Part shown: piece by piece, positions 9,545-18,765 of the stretch
Layout of the letters: the number at the start of each line of letters is the position of its first letter
Numbering within the stretch: the first letter of the stretch is position 1
Assembly: GCF_900091555.1 (NCBI RefSeq)
Contig: NZ_FMCX01000002.1
Coordinates: forward strand, 682,001-746,000
Origin: Micromonospora mirobrigensis
GTDB taxonomy: Bacteria > Actinomycetota > Actinomycetes > Mycobacteriales > Micromonosporaceae
Direction: 5' to 3'
Length of the DNA: 64,000 bases
Notes under the pieces: model-generated
What the model was told of the DNA's origin: nothing
What the model saw: only the letters and a program-made list of their open reading frames with translations
Databases searched by the model: none
Made by a program: the position numbers and the translations under genes

Positions 9545-11374
9545 ATGACCAAGCCAAGGGCCATCCTGCACTCGGCCGTCGTGGCGCAGAGTGACCGGAC
9601 GCCGGATGCGATCGCCGTGATCGACGGGAACACCGCCCTCACCTACCGCGACCTCGTCTCGGGAGCGGATCGGATCGCCGGCGCCCTCGTCGCCGGGGGA
9701 ACCCGTACGGACGACGTGGTGGCGATCGTGCCGGACCGGTCGGCGGCCATGGTGACGGCGCTGCTCGGGATCCTCCGCGCCGGCGCGGCCTACCTGCCGA
9801 TCGAGCCCGGCACCCCACCGGCCAGGACCCGGCAACTGGTCGCCGACGCGCGGGCCCGGATCTGTCTGGCCGGGCCCGGCGAGATCGCCAGCACGGCCGA
9901 GGCGCTCCGGTCGGTCGCCGTCGTCCTGCCGTTCAGCGTCGCCGGGCCCACCCCGGGACCCGCACTGCCGGACGTCCACCCGGACGGCCTCTGCGCCGTC
10001 TACTACACGTCCGGCTCGACGGGGCACCCGAAGGGAGTGGCCTGCACGCACCGGGGCTGGACGAACCGGATGGACTGGATGCAGCGGCACCACCCGCTGA
10101 GTCCCGCCGAGACGGTTCTGCACAAGACGACGTTGACCTTCGACGACGCCGCGGTGGAGCTGTTCTGGCCACTGGCCGCCGGTGGCCGGACCGCGATGCT
10201 GGCGCCGGGCGCGCACCGTGACCCTCGCGCGATCATCGACGCGGCGATCAGGTACGAGGCGGTACACCTGAACTTCGTACCGTCGATGCTGGAGCTGGTC
10301 CTCGACGAGCTGACCGACGCCGATGTCCACCGGTTGCACCGACTCCGCAGCGTGCTGTCCAGCGGCGAGGCGCTGCCCGCCCGGCTGGCCGAGCGGTTCC
10401 TGGCCCGCTTCGGGGACACGGTGACCCTCGACAACACCTGGGGCGCCACCGAGGTCTCGATCGACTCGACCTGTCATACCTGCACGCCTGAGGACCGCTC
10501 CGGGCCGGTCGCCTCGGTCAGCATCGGCCGTCCGATCGACCGCAACGAGGTCCTGGTCCTCGACGACCGCATGCAGGCTGTCCCGGACGACGAAGCGGGC
10601 GACCTCTACATCGGCGGAATCGGCCTGGCCCGCGGTTACCTCCACGCGCCCGGGCGCACGGCGGCAGCCTTCCTGCCTCATCCGTGGCGGCCCGGCGAAC
10701 GGGTGTACCGCACCGGCGACCGCGGCCGCCGTGACCGTGCCGGCCGGCTCCACTATCTCGACCGTCAGGACCGGCAAGTCAAGATCCGCGGGGTACGGAT
10801 CGAGCTGGGCGAGATCGAGGCCGTGATGCGGGGATGCGACGGAGTGTCCGATGCCGCCGCGACCACCTGGCGCGGGCCGTCCGGCGACGCCCGTATCGCG
10901 TTGTTCCTGGTGGTCGACCAGCCTGGCCTGACGGCCGCCCGGCTGCGCGAGCATGCCGCCGCGACCCTTCCGGGATATGCCGTGCCGTCGGCCATCGAAC
11001 TGCTCGACCACCTGCCCCGACTGCCCAGCGGCAAGCTCGACCGGCAGGCACTGCCGACGCCTGCGGCGGTCGAGCAGGACGAGCACGTGGCCCCCCGGAC
11101 ACCACCGGAAAAGGTGGTGGCCCGGATCTGGGAGGACATGCTGGGTGCCCCACGGGTAGGCGCCACCGACAACTTCTTCGCTCTCGGCGGGCACTCCCTG
11201 CTGGCCATCCGGACCACCAGCCAGATGATCCGCACCTTCGGCACCGACATCCCGATGAACCTGCTCTTCGAGCATCCGACGGTGGAGGCGGTGGCCGCCC
11301 GTATCGAGGAGCTGGTCGAGCGCCAGGTCGCCGCCCTGAGTGACGAGGACGTGCTGCGCATGGCGCGCAGCTGA
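9545..11374 (+). CDS. Free-standing NRPS adenylation-thiolation (A-T) protein
   Basis: 609 residues. The A domain spans about 1-510 ([22 protein letters not shown], catalytic Lys in LPSGKLDRQ). A T domain follows with [10 protein letters not shown] near 553 carrying the phosphopantetheine Ser. The GrsA-position code reads DDVNLSTID by eye: the amino-binding Asp is kept, but the rest matches no specificity I know. The motif normally GPTE is GATE. It is the first gene of a rightward operon that continues with MbtH and the aminomalonyl-type cassette. It could pair with the orphan terminal C domain of NRPS 1, inserting one residue between the two large NRPSs. Alternatively it could charge the A-less last module of NRPS 2 in trans, but carrying its own T domain favours the first role. 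Confidence 0.9.
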   Translation: MTKPRAILHSAVVAQSDRTPDAIAVIDGNTALTYRDLVSGADRIAGALVAGGTRTDDVVAIVPDRSAAMVTALLGILRAGAAYLPIEPGTPPARTRQLVADARARICLAGPGEIASTAEALRSVAVVLPFSVAGPTPGPALPDVHPDGLCAVYYTSGSTGHPKGVACTHRGWTNRMDWMQRHHPLSPAETVLHKTTLTFDDAAVELFWPLAAGGRTAMLAPGAHRDPRAIIDAAIRYEAVHLNFVPSMLELVLDELTDADVHRLHRLRSVLSSGEALPARLAERFLARFGDTVTLDNTWGATEVSIDSTCHTCTPEDRSGPVASVSIGRPIDRNEVLVLDDRMQAVPDDEAGDLYIGGIGLARGYLHAPGRTAAAFLPHPWRPGERVYRTGDRGRRDRAGRLHYLDRQDRQVKIRGVRIELGEIEAVMRGCDGVSDAAATTWRGPSGDARIALFLVVDQPGLTAARLREHAAATLPGYAVPSAIELLDHLPRLPSGKLDRQALPTPAAVEQDEHVAPRTPPEKVVARIWEDMLGAPRVGATDNFFALGGHSLLAIRTTSQMIRTFGTDIPMNLLFEHPTVEAVAARIEELVERQVAALSDEDVLRMARS

Positions 11375-11390
11375 CCGGAAGGACAACGAG

Positions 11391-11585
11391 ATGAGCACCA
11401 CGGAGCAGTTCCAGGTCGTGATCAACGACGAGGAGCAGTACTCCATCTGGCCGCTGCACCGGACCCCTCCGGACGGCTGGCAGCCCGACGGCACGACCGG
11501 CACCAAGGATGACTGCCTCAGCCACATCGACGAGGTGTGGTCGGACATGCGCCCACTGTCGCTGCGCCGAAGCATGGACGGATAA
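11391..11585 (+). CDS. MbtH-like NRPS accessory protein
   Basis: 64 residues with the complete family signature: [10 protein letters not shown] near the start, then PPDGW, and [18 protein letters not shown] at the end. MbtH proteins bind A domains and are often needed for their folding and activity. ATG 11391 is preceded by GGAAGGACAACGAG and lies 16 nt after the A-T stop. It is the only MbtH visible in the window, so it probably serves all A domains of this cluster. Confidence 0.96.
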   Translation: MSTTEQFQVVINDEEQYSIWPLHRTPPDGWQPDGTTGTKDDCLSHIDEVWSDMRPLSLRRSMDG

Positions 11586-11614
11586 CCGACCCGGCGCGCG
11601 AAGGGGAATCCCGA

Positions 11615-12898
11615 ATGACCGACACGACGAACATCCCATCGCCAGAAGCCACGGGCCCCAGCACCGTGGCCGCCGAGGGCTGGCTCCTGCGGCGACGACC
11701 CGGTGCGCCGGACGAGGATCGTGTCGTGGCGCTCGGACGCGATGCGGCACATTGCACCGAACTGCTCGACGGCGGGGATTCGTGGCTCGTCGCCCGTGGC
11801 CGGCCCGTCCCGCCTGCTTCGGTGGTGCTGATGTTCCCCGGCGTGGGCGACCAGCGTCCCGGTCTCAGCCGCGACCTTTATCACGCCGTACCCGCTTATC
11901 GGGCCGAGCTCGACCGGGTCAGCGAGATGCTCCGCCCCCTTCTCGATCAGGATCTGCGCGAGCTGCTGCTCACCGACGAGTCGGGCCCGACCGGGTGGTC
12001 CCTGCGGGAGCTCCTCCAGCGGGATGCCGGCGGTCCTCTCAGCCGGACCAGCCTCGCGCAACCGCTGGTCTTCGCCCTGGAGTACTGCCTCGCGCGGCTC
12101 CTGCTGCATTGGGGCGTCCGACCCGCCGCGCTGGTCGGATACAGCATCGGGGAGTACGTTGCGGCCTGCGTGGCCGGAGTGCTGGACATCCGGGACGCAC
12201 TGACCCTGGTCACGCGCCGAGCGGCGTTGATCGAGGAGGTACCGGCCGGCGCCATGCTGGTCGTGATGCTGGATCCGGGCGACCTGGCCGAGCATCTCCG
12301 AGACGACCTGTGGCTCGCCGCAGTGAACGGCGCCGGGCTGTGTCAGGTGTCAGGGACGCCCTCGGCCGTCGCCCGGCTGGCGGAACGGCTGACCTCTGCG
12401 GGTGTCGCCACTCTTCCGGCGCCGGCCCGGCACGCCTTCCACTCCCCGCTGATGGATCCGGTCGCCCGGCCGCTGGAGCGTCTGCTGGAGAACATTCCCC
12501 TCACGCCGCCGAGCATCCCGGTGCTCTCCAACGTCACCGGTGACTGGCTGACCGACGAGGAAGCCTGCTCGCCCGGCTACTGGGCCCGGCACCTCTGCCA
12601 GCCGGTCCAGTTCGCCGGCAACCTGGCGCGCATGTGGGGGATGCCGCGCGTGCTGGCGGTCGAGGTCGGTGCCGGGCAGATGCTCACCTCGCTCGCCAAC
12701 CAGCACCCCGCGCGTCCCCGCGGCCCGGGGACACCACCGGTCGTCGCCACCCTGACCAGCCGCGGCAACGACCATGGCGAGGTGGCCGCGATGGCCCGGG
12801 TGCTGGCACACGCCTGGGCGAACGGCGCCTGGGAACCCACCGCGGCCGGATCCGGGCCGGCGGACGCCGAGAGGGGAAAATCATGGACTTCGCGCTGA
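11615..12898 (+). CDS. Free-standing acyltransferase (AT) of the PKS type, predicted to move the ACP-made unit
   Basis: About 427 residues. An AT domain spans roughly 55-390: MFPGVGDQRPG near the start, the active-site Ser in GYSIGEYVAACVAGV (about residue 175), and HAFHSPLMDP where substrate choice is usually read. HAFH is the malonyl-type pattern; the preceding GYSIG replaces the more common GHSxG. The N-terminal 50 residues are unassigned. ATG 11615 has a good AAGGGGAA site; its end overlaps the next gene by 16 nt. In colibactin, ClbG is a comparable separate AT that moves aminomalonyl from its ACP to acceptor modules. No ketosynthase is in the window, so the acceptor here is open. The A-less T domain of NRPS 2 is a candidate. 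Confidence 0.88.
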   Translation: MTDTTNIPSPEATGPSTVAAEGWLLRRRPGAPDEDRVVALGRDAAHCTELLDGGDSWLVARGRPVPPASVVLMFPGVGDQRPGLSRDLYHAVPAYRAELDRVSEMLRPLLDQDLRELLLTDESGPTGWSLRELLQRDAGGPLSRTSLAQPLVFALEYCLARLLLHWGVRPAALVGYSIGEYVAACVAGVLDIRDALTLVTRRAALIEEVPAGAMLVVMLDPGDLAEHLRDDLWLAAVNGAGLCQVSGTPSAVARLAERLTSAGVATLPAPARHAFHSPLMDPVARPLERLLENIPLTPPSIPVLSNVTGDWLTDEEACSPGYWARHLCQPVQFAGNLARMWGMPRVLAVEVGAGQMLTSLANQHPARPRGPGTPPVVATLTSRGNDHGEVAAMARVLAHAWANGAWEPTAAGSGPADAERGKSWTSR

Positions 12899-14037
12899 AC
12901 GAGGACCAACGCCGGCTGCGCACCGAGATCATCGAATTCGCGCAGGCACGCCTGGGCGAGCAGGCCGGTGCGAACGACCGCGAGGCACGGTTCGACCGTG
13001 CGGGGTGGGACGAGTGTGCCCGGTTCGGGGTGTTGGGCTGGCCCTTCCCGGCCGAGTACGGAGGCGCCGGACTGGATCCACTCAGCTGCGTCGTCGCCTT
13101 CGAGGCGCTCGCCTACGGATGCGCCGACAATGGTCTGGTCTTCGCGATCAACAACCACGTCTGGGCCTGCGCCGTGTACATCGCTGAGCACGGCACCCCG
13201 CAGCAGCGCAAGCAGTTCCTGCCGGGCCTGATCGACGGCTCGACGATCGGCGCACACGCGCTCACCGAGCCGGACGTGGGCTCTGACGCCCTGTCGGTGA
13301 CCACCAGGGCCGTCGAGGAGAACGGTCAGTACCTCCTCACCGGAACCAAGTGTTTCATCAGCAACGCACCGGTGGCCGATCTGTTCGTGGTCTTCGCCGT
13401 TACCGAACCCGATGCGGCGCCGCAGGGGCGGCTGTCGGCCTTCATCGTCCCGGCGTCGACGCCGGGCGTCCGGGTCGTCCGCGAGATCGGTAAGGCCGGT
13501 CTGCGCGGGACCCCGATGGGCGAGGTCAGGTTCGAGGATTGCGTGATCCCGGAGGACTACCTGCTCGGCGCTGCCGGTGGCGGATACCGGCTCTTCACGT
13601 CGGCGATGGAGTACGAGCGCGGCTTCATGTTCGCCGCCCAGGTCGGCGCCCTCCAGCGGGTCATGGAGCGGTCCGTGGCGCATGCCAGTGCGCGCCGGCA
13701 GTTCGGCCGACCGATCGCCGCTTTCCAGGGCGTCTCACATCCCATCGCTGACATGCGAGTCCGTCTGGAGCTGGCCCGCCTGCTGCTGTACAAGGTCGGC
13801 TGGCTCAAGCGGGAGGGCCGGATGGCGATGCTGGAGGCGGCGATGCTCAAGCTGTACGCCAGCGAAGGTCTCGTCGATTCCGCTCTGGCAGCCCTGCAGA
13901 TCCATGGCGCCCGAGGCTATGTCGAGGACCAGCCGATCGAACGTGAAGTACGCGACGCGCTGGCCGGCACGGTCTACGGCGGCACCTCGGAGATCCAGCG
14001 CAACATCATCGCTTCGCTGATCGGCCTGCCCGCATGA
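12883..14037 (+). CDS. Acyl-CoA dehydrogenase family flavoprotein acting on an ACP-bound substrate
   Basis: 384 residues, full-length for the family: N-terminal helical domain, middle beta domain (HALTEPDVGSDALS, then a TGTKCFISNAPVADLF segment) and C-terminal helical domain (FGRPIAAFQGVSHPIADM, YGGTSEIQRNII). It resembles FkbI, ClbF and ZmaI-type enzymes, which oxidise a carrier-bound 3-carbon unit to a malonyl-type acid using FAD. Between an AT and a carrier ligase, the likely substrate is the semialdehyde formed from seryl-ACP. ATG 12883 follows GAGGGGAAAATC and overlaps the AT gene. Confidence 0.92.
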   Translation: MDFALNEDQRRLRTEIIEFAQARLGEQAGANDREARFDRAGWDECARFGVLGWPFPAEYGGAGLDPLSCVVAFEALAYGCADNGLVFAINNHVWACAVYIAEHGTPQQRKQFLPGLIDGSTIGAHALTEPDVGSDALSVTTRAVEENGQYLLTGTKCFISNAPVADLFVVFAVTEPDAAPQGRLSAFIVPASTPGVRVVREIGKAGLRGTPMGEVRFEDCVIPEDYLLGAAGGGYRLFTSAMEYERGFMFAAQVGALQRVMERSVAHASARRQFGRPIAAFQGVSHPIADMRVRLELARLLLYKVGWLKREGRMAMLEAAMLKLYASEGLVDSALAALQIHGARGYVEDQPIEREVRDALAGTVYGGTSEIQRNIIASLIGLPA

Positions 14038-14077
14038 ACAGCCGGCTCGCGACCTGTCATGCCCGAGGAGGCATCTC

Positions 14078-15277
14078 TTGACCACCCTCACCATCGCCAT
14101 GGAACAGCCGCTGTCGTCTGTTTCCGCCGAGGAGTTCGGCCGCCGGATCTTCTTCGCCACCGCTGACATCCTCAACTTCCGCTTCGTCCGGAACGGCGAT
14201 GAGGTCACCGCCGTCGACCTGACGGTGGCCGACCAGGGAGACGTCGACCAGGTCCGGCGCAAGGTCAACGCTGTACTGAACGACGATGTCCTGAGCCAGC
14301 TGACCCGTCCACCGAAGGTCATCTGGTCCTCCCCGGCCGAGCGTCCCGTCCCGGACGGGACCTTCGACCGGCTCATGGCCGACGGGGAGGCGTCGCCTTC
14401 CGGCCAGGGCCAGGTGGCGCTGGGCCCACAGATGCTGCACCTGATGGACGCCCTCGACGACACGATTCGCGACATCGTCGTGGACGAGTTCCGCGCGCGC
14501 GAACAGCGTTACCCGACGCTGATCCCGGCATCCGTGATGCACCGCTGCGGCTACCTGACGTCCTTCCCGCAGTACCTGATGTTCGTCAGCCGCCTGCACA
14601 GCGATCGAGACGTCTACCGCGACTTCGTGACGGACACCAGCACCGGCGGAGCGATGGTGCCCGATGTGCTCGACCGGTGCGCCGGCGTGGACTACTGCCT
14701 CCCTCCGACCATGTGCTATCACACCTTCCACCAGCACGCCGACGGAACGCTGCCGGAGGACGCCGGCGTGGTGACCGCCCGCGGCAAGTCGTTCCGCCAC
14801 GAGGAGAAGTACCACAGCGGTCTGGAGCGGCTCTGGGACTTCACCATCCGGGAGATCGTCTTCCTGGGCGACCGCGACCATGTGACAGCCGGCCGGCAGC
14901 GCCTCCTCGACCGCATTCTGGGTCTCACCGAGGATCTCGGCCTCAGCGGCCGGTGCGAGGTGGCGAGCGATCCGTTCTTCGGCGATCTCGACGTGGCCGC
15001 CCGCGCCACCTCGCAGCGTCTGCTCGAGCTCAAGTACGAGCTGCGGCTCGACGTCGGCGGCAGCCGGGACATCGCGGTCGGGTCGTTCAACCTCCACGAG
15101 CGCACCTTCGGATCGGCCTTCGGCATCCACATGTCCGACGGGGAGGTCGCGCACTCCGCGTGTGCCGGATTCGGCCTGGAGCGGCTGGCCTATGCCGTCG
15201 TGTGCCAGCACGGACTCGACCCGGCCGGCTGGCCCGCCCGGGTCGCCGAGTTGCTCGCCGCGCCTGACGGCCGATGA
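14078..15277 (+). CDS. Class II aminoacyl-tRNA-synthetase-like amino acid:[carrier protein] ligase
   Basis: 399 residues resembling the catalytic core of archaeal-type, zinc-dependent seryl-tRNA synthetase, without a tRNA-binding arm. This is the hallmark of amino acid:[carrier protein] ligases described in Bradyrhizobium. Motif 2 is visible (SFRHEEKYHSGLERLWDF, about 233-250), motif 3 ends in GFGLERLAYAV (about 367-377), and candidate zinc ligands are Cys in HRCGYL, Glu in RHEEK and Cys in SACAGFG. It should adenylate a small amino acid and load it on the ACP encoded two genes downstream. Serine is the best guess, because the flanking dehydrogenases match those of aminomalonyl-ACP pathways, where an NRPS-type A domain normally does this job. 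The TTG start at 14078 is supported by GAGGAGG 7 nt upstream. Confidence 0.87.
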   Translation: MTTLTIAMEQPLSSVSAEEFGRRIFFATADILNFRFVRNGDEVTAVDLTVADQGDVDQVRRKVNAVLNDDVLSQLTRPPKVIWSSPAERPVPDGTFDRLMADGEASPSGQGQVALGPQMLHLMDALDDTIRDIVVDEFRAREQRYPTLIPASVMHRCGYLTSFPQYLMFVSRLHSDRDVYRDFVTDTSTGGAMVPDVLDRCAGVDYCLPPTMCYHTFHQHADGTLPEDAGVVTARGKSFRHEEKYHSGLERLWDFTIREIVFLGDRDHVTAGRQRLLDRILGLTEDLGLSGRCEVASDPFFGDLDVAARATSQRLLELKYELRLDVGGSRDIAVGSFNLHERTFGSAFGIHMSDGEVAHSACAGFGLERLAYAVVCQHGLDPAGWPARVAELLAAPDGR

Positions 15278-15304
15278 GTCATGACAACTGAAAGGGGATT
15301 ACCC

Positions 15305-16186
15305 GTGCGAGAGAACATCGCCGTCATCGGGGCGGGAACCATGGGGATCGGCGTCTCGCACGCCTTCGCCGCCGGCGGCCACCACGTGACCCTGGTGGAC
15401 ATCGGCAAACCCGCTCTCGACCGAGCGGCCGAAGAGATAGCGCGTAACGTGCGGCTCTTCGGCATGGTCGGTGGTACGCCGGAGAGCACACCGGGCGCAA
15501 CGCTGGCGGCGATCACGTTCAGCACCGAGCTCGCTGACGTGGCCGACGCCGACTTCGTGGTCGAGAACATCACCGAGAACTTTTCGCTCAAGCAGCGGGT
15601 GTACCGAGAGCTGGACGAGATGTGCAAGCCCGCCGCGGTCTTCGGGGTCAACACGTCCGCGATCCCGATCACCCGCATCGCCGGGCTGACCGAGCGGGCC
15701 GACCGGGTCGTCGGCACCCACTTCATGAATCCGGTGCCGCTCAAGCCGCTGGTCGAGGTCATCCGCGGTTTCCACACCTCGCCCGAGACCATCGCCTTCA
15801 CCCGTGACCTGATCTCCCGGCTCGGCAAGGACACTGCGGTGGTCGAGGACTCGCCCGGCTTCGTCACGAATCGCGCCATGATGCTGATGGTCAACGAGGC
15901 CATCTGCCTGTTGCAGGAGGGCGTGGCACCGGCGGCCGAGATCGACCGGCTCTTCGTCCAGTGCTTCGGGCACCGCATGGGACCACTGGCCACCGCCGAC
16001 CTCATCGGCCTGGACACCGTGCTCTATTCGCTCGACGTCCTCCTGGAGAACTTCAACGAACCCAAGTACCGCCCGAGCCTGCTGCTGCGGAAGCTCGTCG
16101 ACGCCGGTCACCTGGGCCGCAAGACCGGGCAGGGCCTCTTCGACTACCGCACCACGGACCCCACAACCGTTCCGGAAAGGAACTGA
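15305..16186 (+). CDS. 3-hydroxyacyl-CoA dehydrogenase family oxidoreductase acting on an ACP-bound substrate
   Basis: About 293 residues: an N-terminal Rossmann fold (IAVIGAGTMGIGVSHAFA), the catalytic-site segment GTHFMNPVPLKPLVEV with the family His, and the C-terminal domain with PGFVTNRAMM. It is related to FkbK, ClbD and ZmaG, which oxidise the hydroxyl of a carrier-bound glyceryl or seryl unit. Here it would turn seryl-ACP into the aminomalonyl semialdehyde form. GTG 15305 is preferred because AAAGGGG sits directly upstream; an in-frame ATG at 15281 has no good ribosome site. Confidence 0.92.
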   Translation: MRENIAVIGAGTMGIGVSHAFAAGGHHVTLVDIGKPALDRAAEEIARNVRLFGMVGGTPESTPGATLAAITFSTELADVADADFVVENITENFSLKQRVYRELDEMCKPAAVFGVNTSAIPITRIAGLTERADRVVGTHFMNPVPLKPLVEVIRGFHTSPETIAFTRDLISRLGKDTAVVEDSPGFVTNRAMMLMVNEAICLLQEGVAPAAEIDRLFVQCFGHRMGPLATADLIGLDTVLYSLDVLLENFNEPKYRPSLLLRKLVDAGHLGRKTGQGLFDYRTTDPTTVPERN

Positions 16187-16187
16187 C

Positions 16188-16439
16188 ATGCAGAACCACC
16201 TGGACACGATCCGTGCGTTCGTCCGGCGGCAGGCCGACGGCATCGCCGACGACGAGGACATCTTCGCCAACGGTTACGTGAACTCCCTCTTCGCCGTGCA
16301 GGTCATCATGTTCGTGGAGCAGACGTTCGGCATCACGGTGGCCGGGGACGACCTCGACATCCGCAACTTCCGGTCCATCGCCGCGATCGACCAGTTCGTG
16401 GTCGACCACGCCGGTGATCGGCTGGTCGCCCCGCTGTAG
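16188..16439 (+). CDS. Discrete acyl carrier protein of the aminomalonyl/methoxymalonyl-ACP type
   Basis: 83 residues. The phosphopantetheine Ser is in GYVNSLFAVQ (about residue 33), the NSLF form of the usual DSL motif seen in FkbJ-like ACPs of methoxymalonyl pathways. It is acidic and helical, with one predicted domain only. It is the last gene of the 9545-16439 operon, 1 nt after the dehydrogenase stop and with a GGAAAGGAA ribosome site. It is presumably charged by the tRNA-synthetase-like ligase and modified in place by the two dehydrogenases before the AT removes the product. Confidence 0.93.
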   Translation: MQNHLDTIRAFVRRQADGIADDEDIFANGYVNSLFAVQVIMFVEQTFGITVAGDDLDIRNFRSIAAIDQFVVDHAGDRLVAPL

Positions 16440-16457
16440 CCCTCGTCCCGCACGACG

Positions 16458-16491
16458 AACTGGCCGGCTGCCCGTGGGCAGCCGGCCAGTT
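16458..16491. terminator. Perfect 16-bp hairpin terminator between convergent genes
   Basis: AACTGGCCGGCTGCCC, a 2-nt spacer, then its exact reverse complement. It follows the ACP stop by 18 nt and lies 17 nt beyond the stop of the opposing gene, so it probably ends both transcripts. AAC/GTT ends give a short T-run in both directions. Confidence 0.85.
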
Positions 16492-16508
16492 GGTCTGTGG
16501 CGGTGAGG

Positions 16509-16985
16509 TCACCCAGCCGGCGGGGAAACCGGGGTGGCGACTGCCAGCAACGACCGCATCACCGCCCTGGACGAGCGCATCCGGGCGGCCAGTTCGTGCA
16601 GCGCCAGCAGCAGGTGCGCGTCACCGGAGCGGTAACGCAGCACACTGATCCGGATGAGCGGGCCCATCACCGGATCCAGCGGGCGGTCACGCTCGAGGTT
16701 CAGCCGCGTGCGGGCGGCCTCGTCCTCGATGTCGATCTGATGGGTCTCCACATAGACCTCCGGCGCTACGGGGCACGGCTCGTAGCGCCAGCCACCCTGG
16801 TCACGACGGACCCGATCGGCCAGTTCGGGTACGTCGTCGATCAATCGCTGTTGGGCCGCCGCCAGACTGTCGACACTTATCCCGTCGGACGCATAGCGGA
16901 CGACGACCCGGCGGAACCGCCGCGACGGCCCGTCCCGCAGATCCTGCAGGAATAGATCGACCTCCGGCGGCTCCAGATAGCGCAT
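16509..16985 (-). CDS. Orphan N-terminal lobe of a condensation-like domain, catalytic motif lost
   Basis: 158 residues that align by eye with only the first half of an NRPS condensation domain. The segment RLNLERDRPLDPVMGPLIR and then ISVLRYRSGDAHLLLAL matches the stretch just before the HHxxxDG motif, but the motif itself reads LHELAARM, so both the second His and the Asp are missing. The C-terminal lobe is absent and the protein ends about 25 residues later. It is convergent with the ACP gene and set apart by a terminator. It could be a decayed C domain or a small non-catalytic partner protein; the intact frame and start-to-stop integrity do not decide this. No ribosome site stands out. 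Confidence 0.55.
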   Translation of the reverse strand: MRYLEPPEVDLFLQDLRDGPSRRFRRVVVRYASDGISVDSLAAAQQRLIDDVPELADRVRRDQGGWRYEPCPVAPEVYVETHQIDIEDEAARTRLNLERDRPLDPVMGPLIRISVLRYRSGDAHLLLALHELAARMRSSRAVMRSLLAVATPVSPPAG

Positions 16986-17158
16986 ACGGTGGTCACTCCC
17001 CCTCGGCGATGCGGTCCGACGCGGTGGCCGGCGGTCGCTGCTGAAGCCGTCCCACCGACACCACGACCGTCACGACTGTTGTACGAACCATGGCTTTCGC
17101 CGGGCTTCCGCCTCGGTCGACCGTCGGCCTGCGATCGCGTCCTCATGACGGCACGAGC

Positions 17159-17180
17159 CGACAGCACGCCGATAGGCCCG
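17159..17180 (+). promoter_or_regulatory. Two 11-bp direct repeats, predicted SARP operator of the precursor operon
   Basis: Units CGACAGCACGC and CGATAGGCCCG at exact 11-bp period, pointing towards the amidohydrolase/lyase/PLP operon. No good start codon lies about 23 nt downstream, so this transcript would have a leader of some 50 nt before ATG 17252. The remaining 16,986-17,251 stretch shows no other gene. Confidence 0.65.
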
Positions 17181-17251
17181 GCAGTGAGTATCGGTGCTGC
17201 ACCACCCACCGGCTGGTGTGAACCGGCTTGTCGAGAGGGCGGCGGATAGAC

Positions 17252-17508
17252 ATGTTCACTATGGCGGCAGCAGCACCAACGCCGTTGTCGGTCTGCGTAC
17301 TCGGCGGCGCGAACAGCAGTCAGGACCGCAGCGCGCCCGCCGCCGCCGACCGATTCGGGCGCCGGTCGGGTGGACGCGGTCACCGCATCACCTGTGGCGG
17401 CAGGTCCGGGCTGACGGATCTCGTGGCGTGGTCCGCGCACCTGGCCGGCCCCGACACCACCTCCGCGCTGACCGCGGTCGAGGGAGTCCAGGCGGCTGGA
17501 GGTGCACG

Positions 17509-17515
<7 letters not shown>
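17252..17515 (+). pseudogene. N-terminal remnant of a LOG-family (nucleotide phosphoribohydrolase) gene
   Basis: 87 residues. The part SVCVLGGAN and then GGRGHRITCGGRSGLTDL and VAWSA aligns with the N-terminal third of the intact LOG gene at 39,678-40,328 (TICVFCGAR, RRGHRLLYGGGGSGLMGE, VAWSA). The catalytic PGGxGTxxE half is absent, so enzyme activity is not expected. Its stop codon overlaps the GTG start of the next gene (GTGCTGA), so it may persist as a translated leader that couples ribosomes into the amidohydrolase. A preceding GAGGGCGGCGG could serve as ribosome site. Confidence 0.6.

Positions 17516-18761
<1,246 letters not shown>

Positions 18762-18765
<4 letters not shown>

Noticed and set aside
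17245-17249. GATAG just before ATG 17,252 as part of the operator
   Set aside because: It is 74 bp from the nearest unit, out of 11-bp phase.
17194-17508. Longer amidohydrolase starting at GTG 17,194
   Set aside because: The extension is an Arg-rich read-through of the LOG remnant in the wrong frame, while GTG 17,509 has a proper ribosome site.
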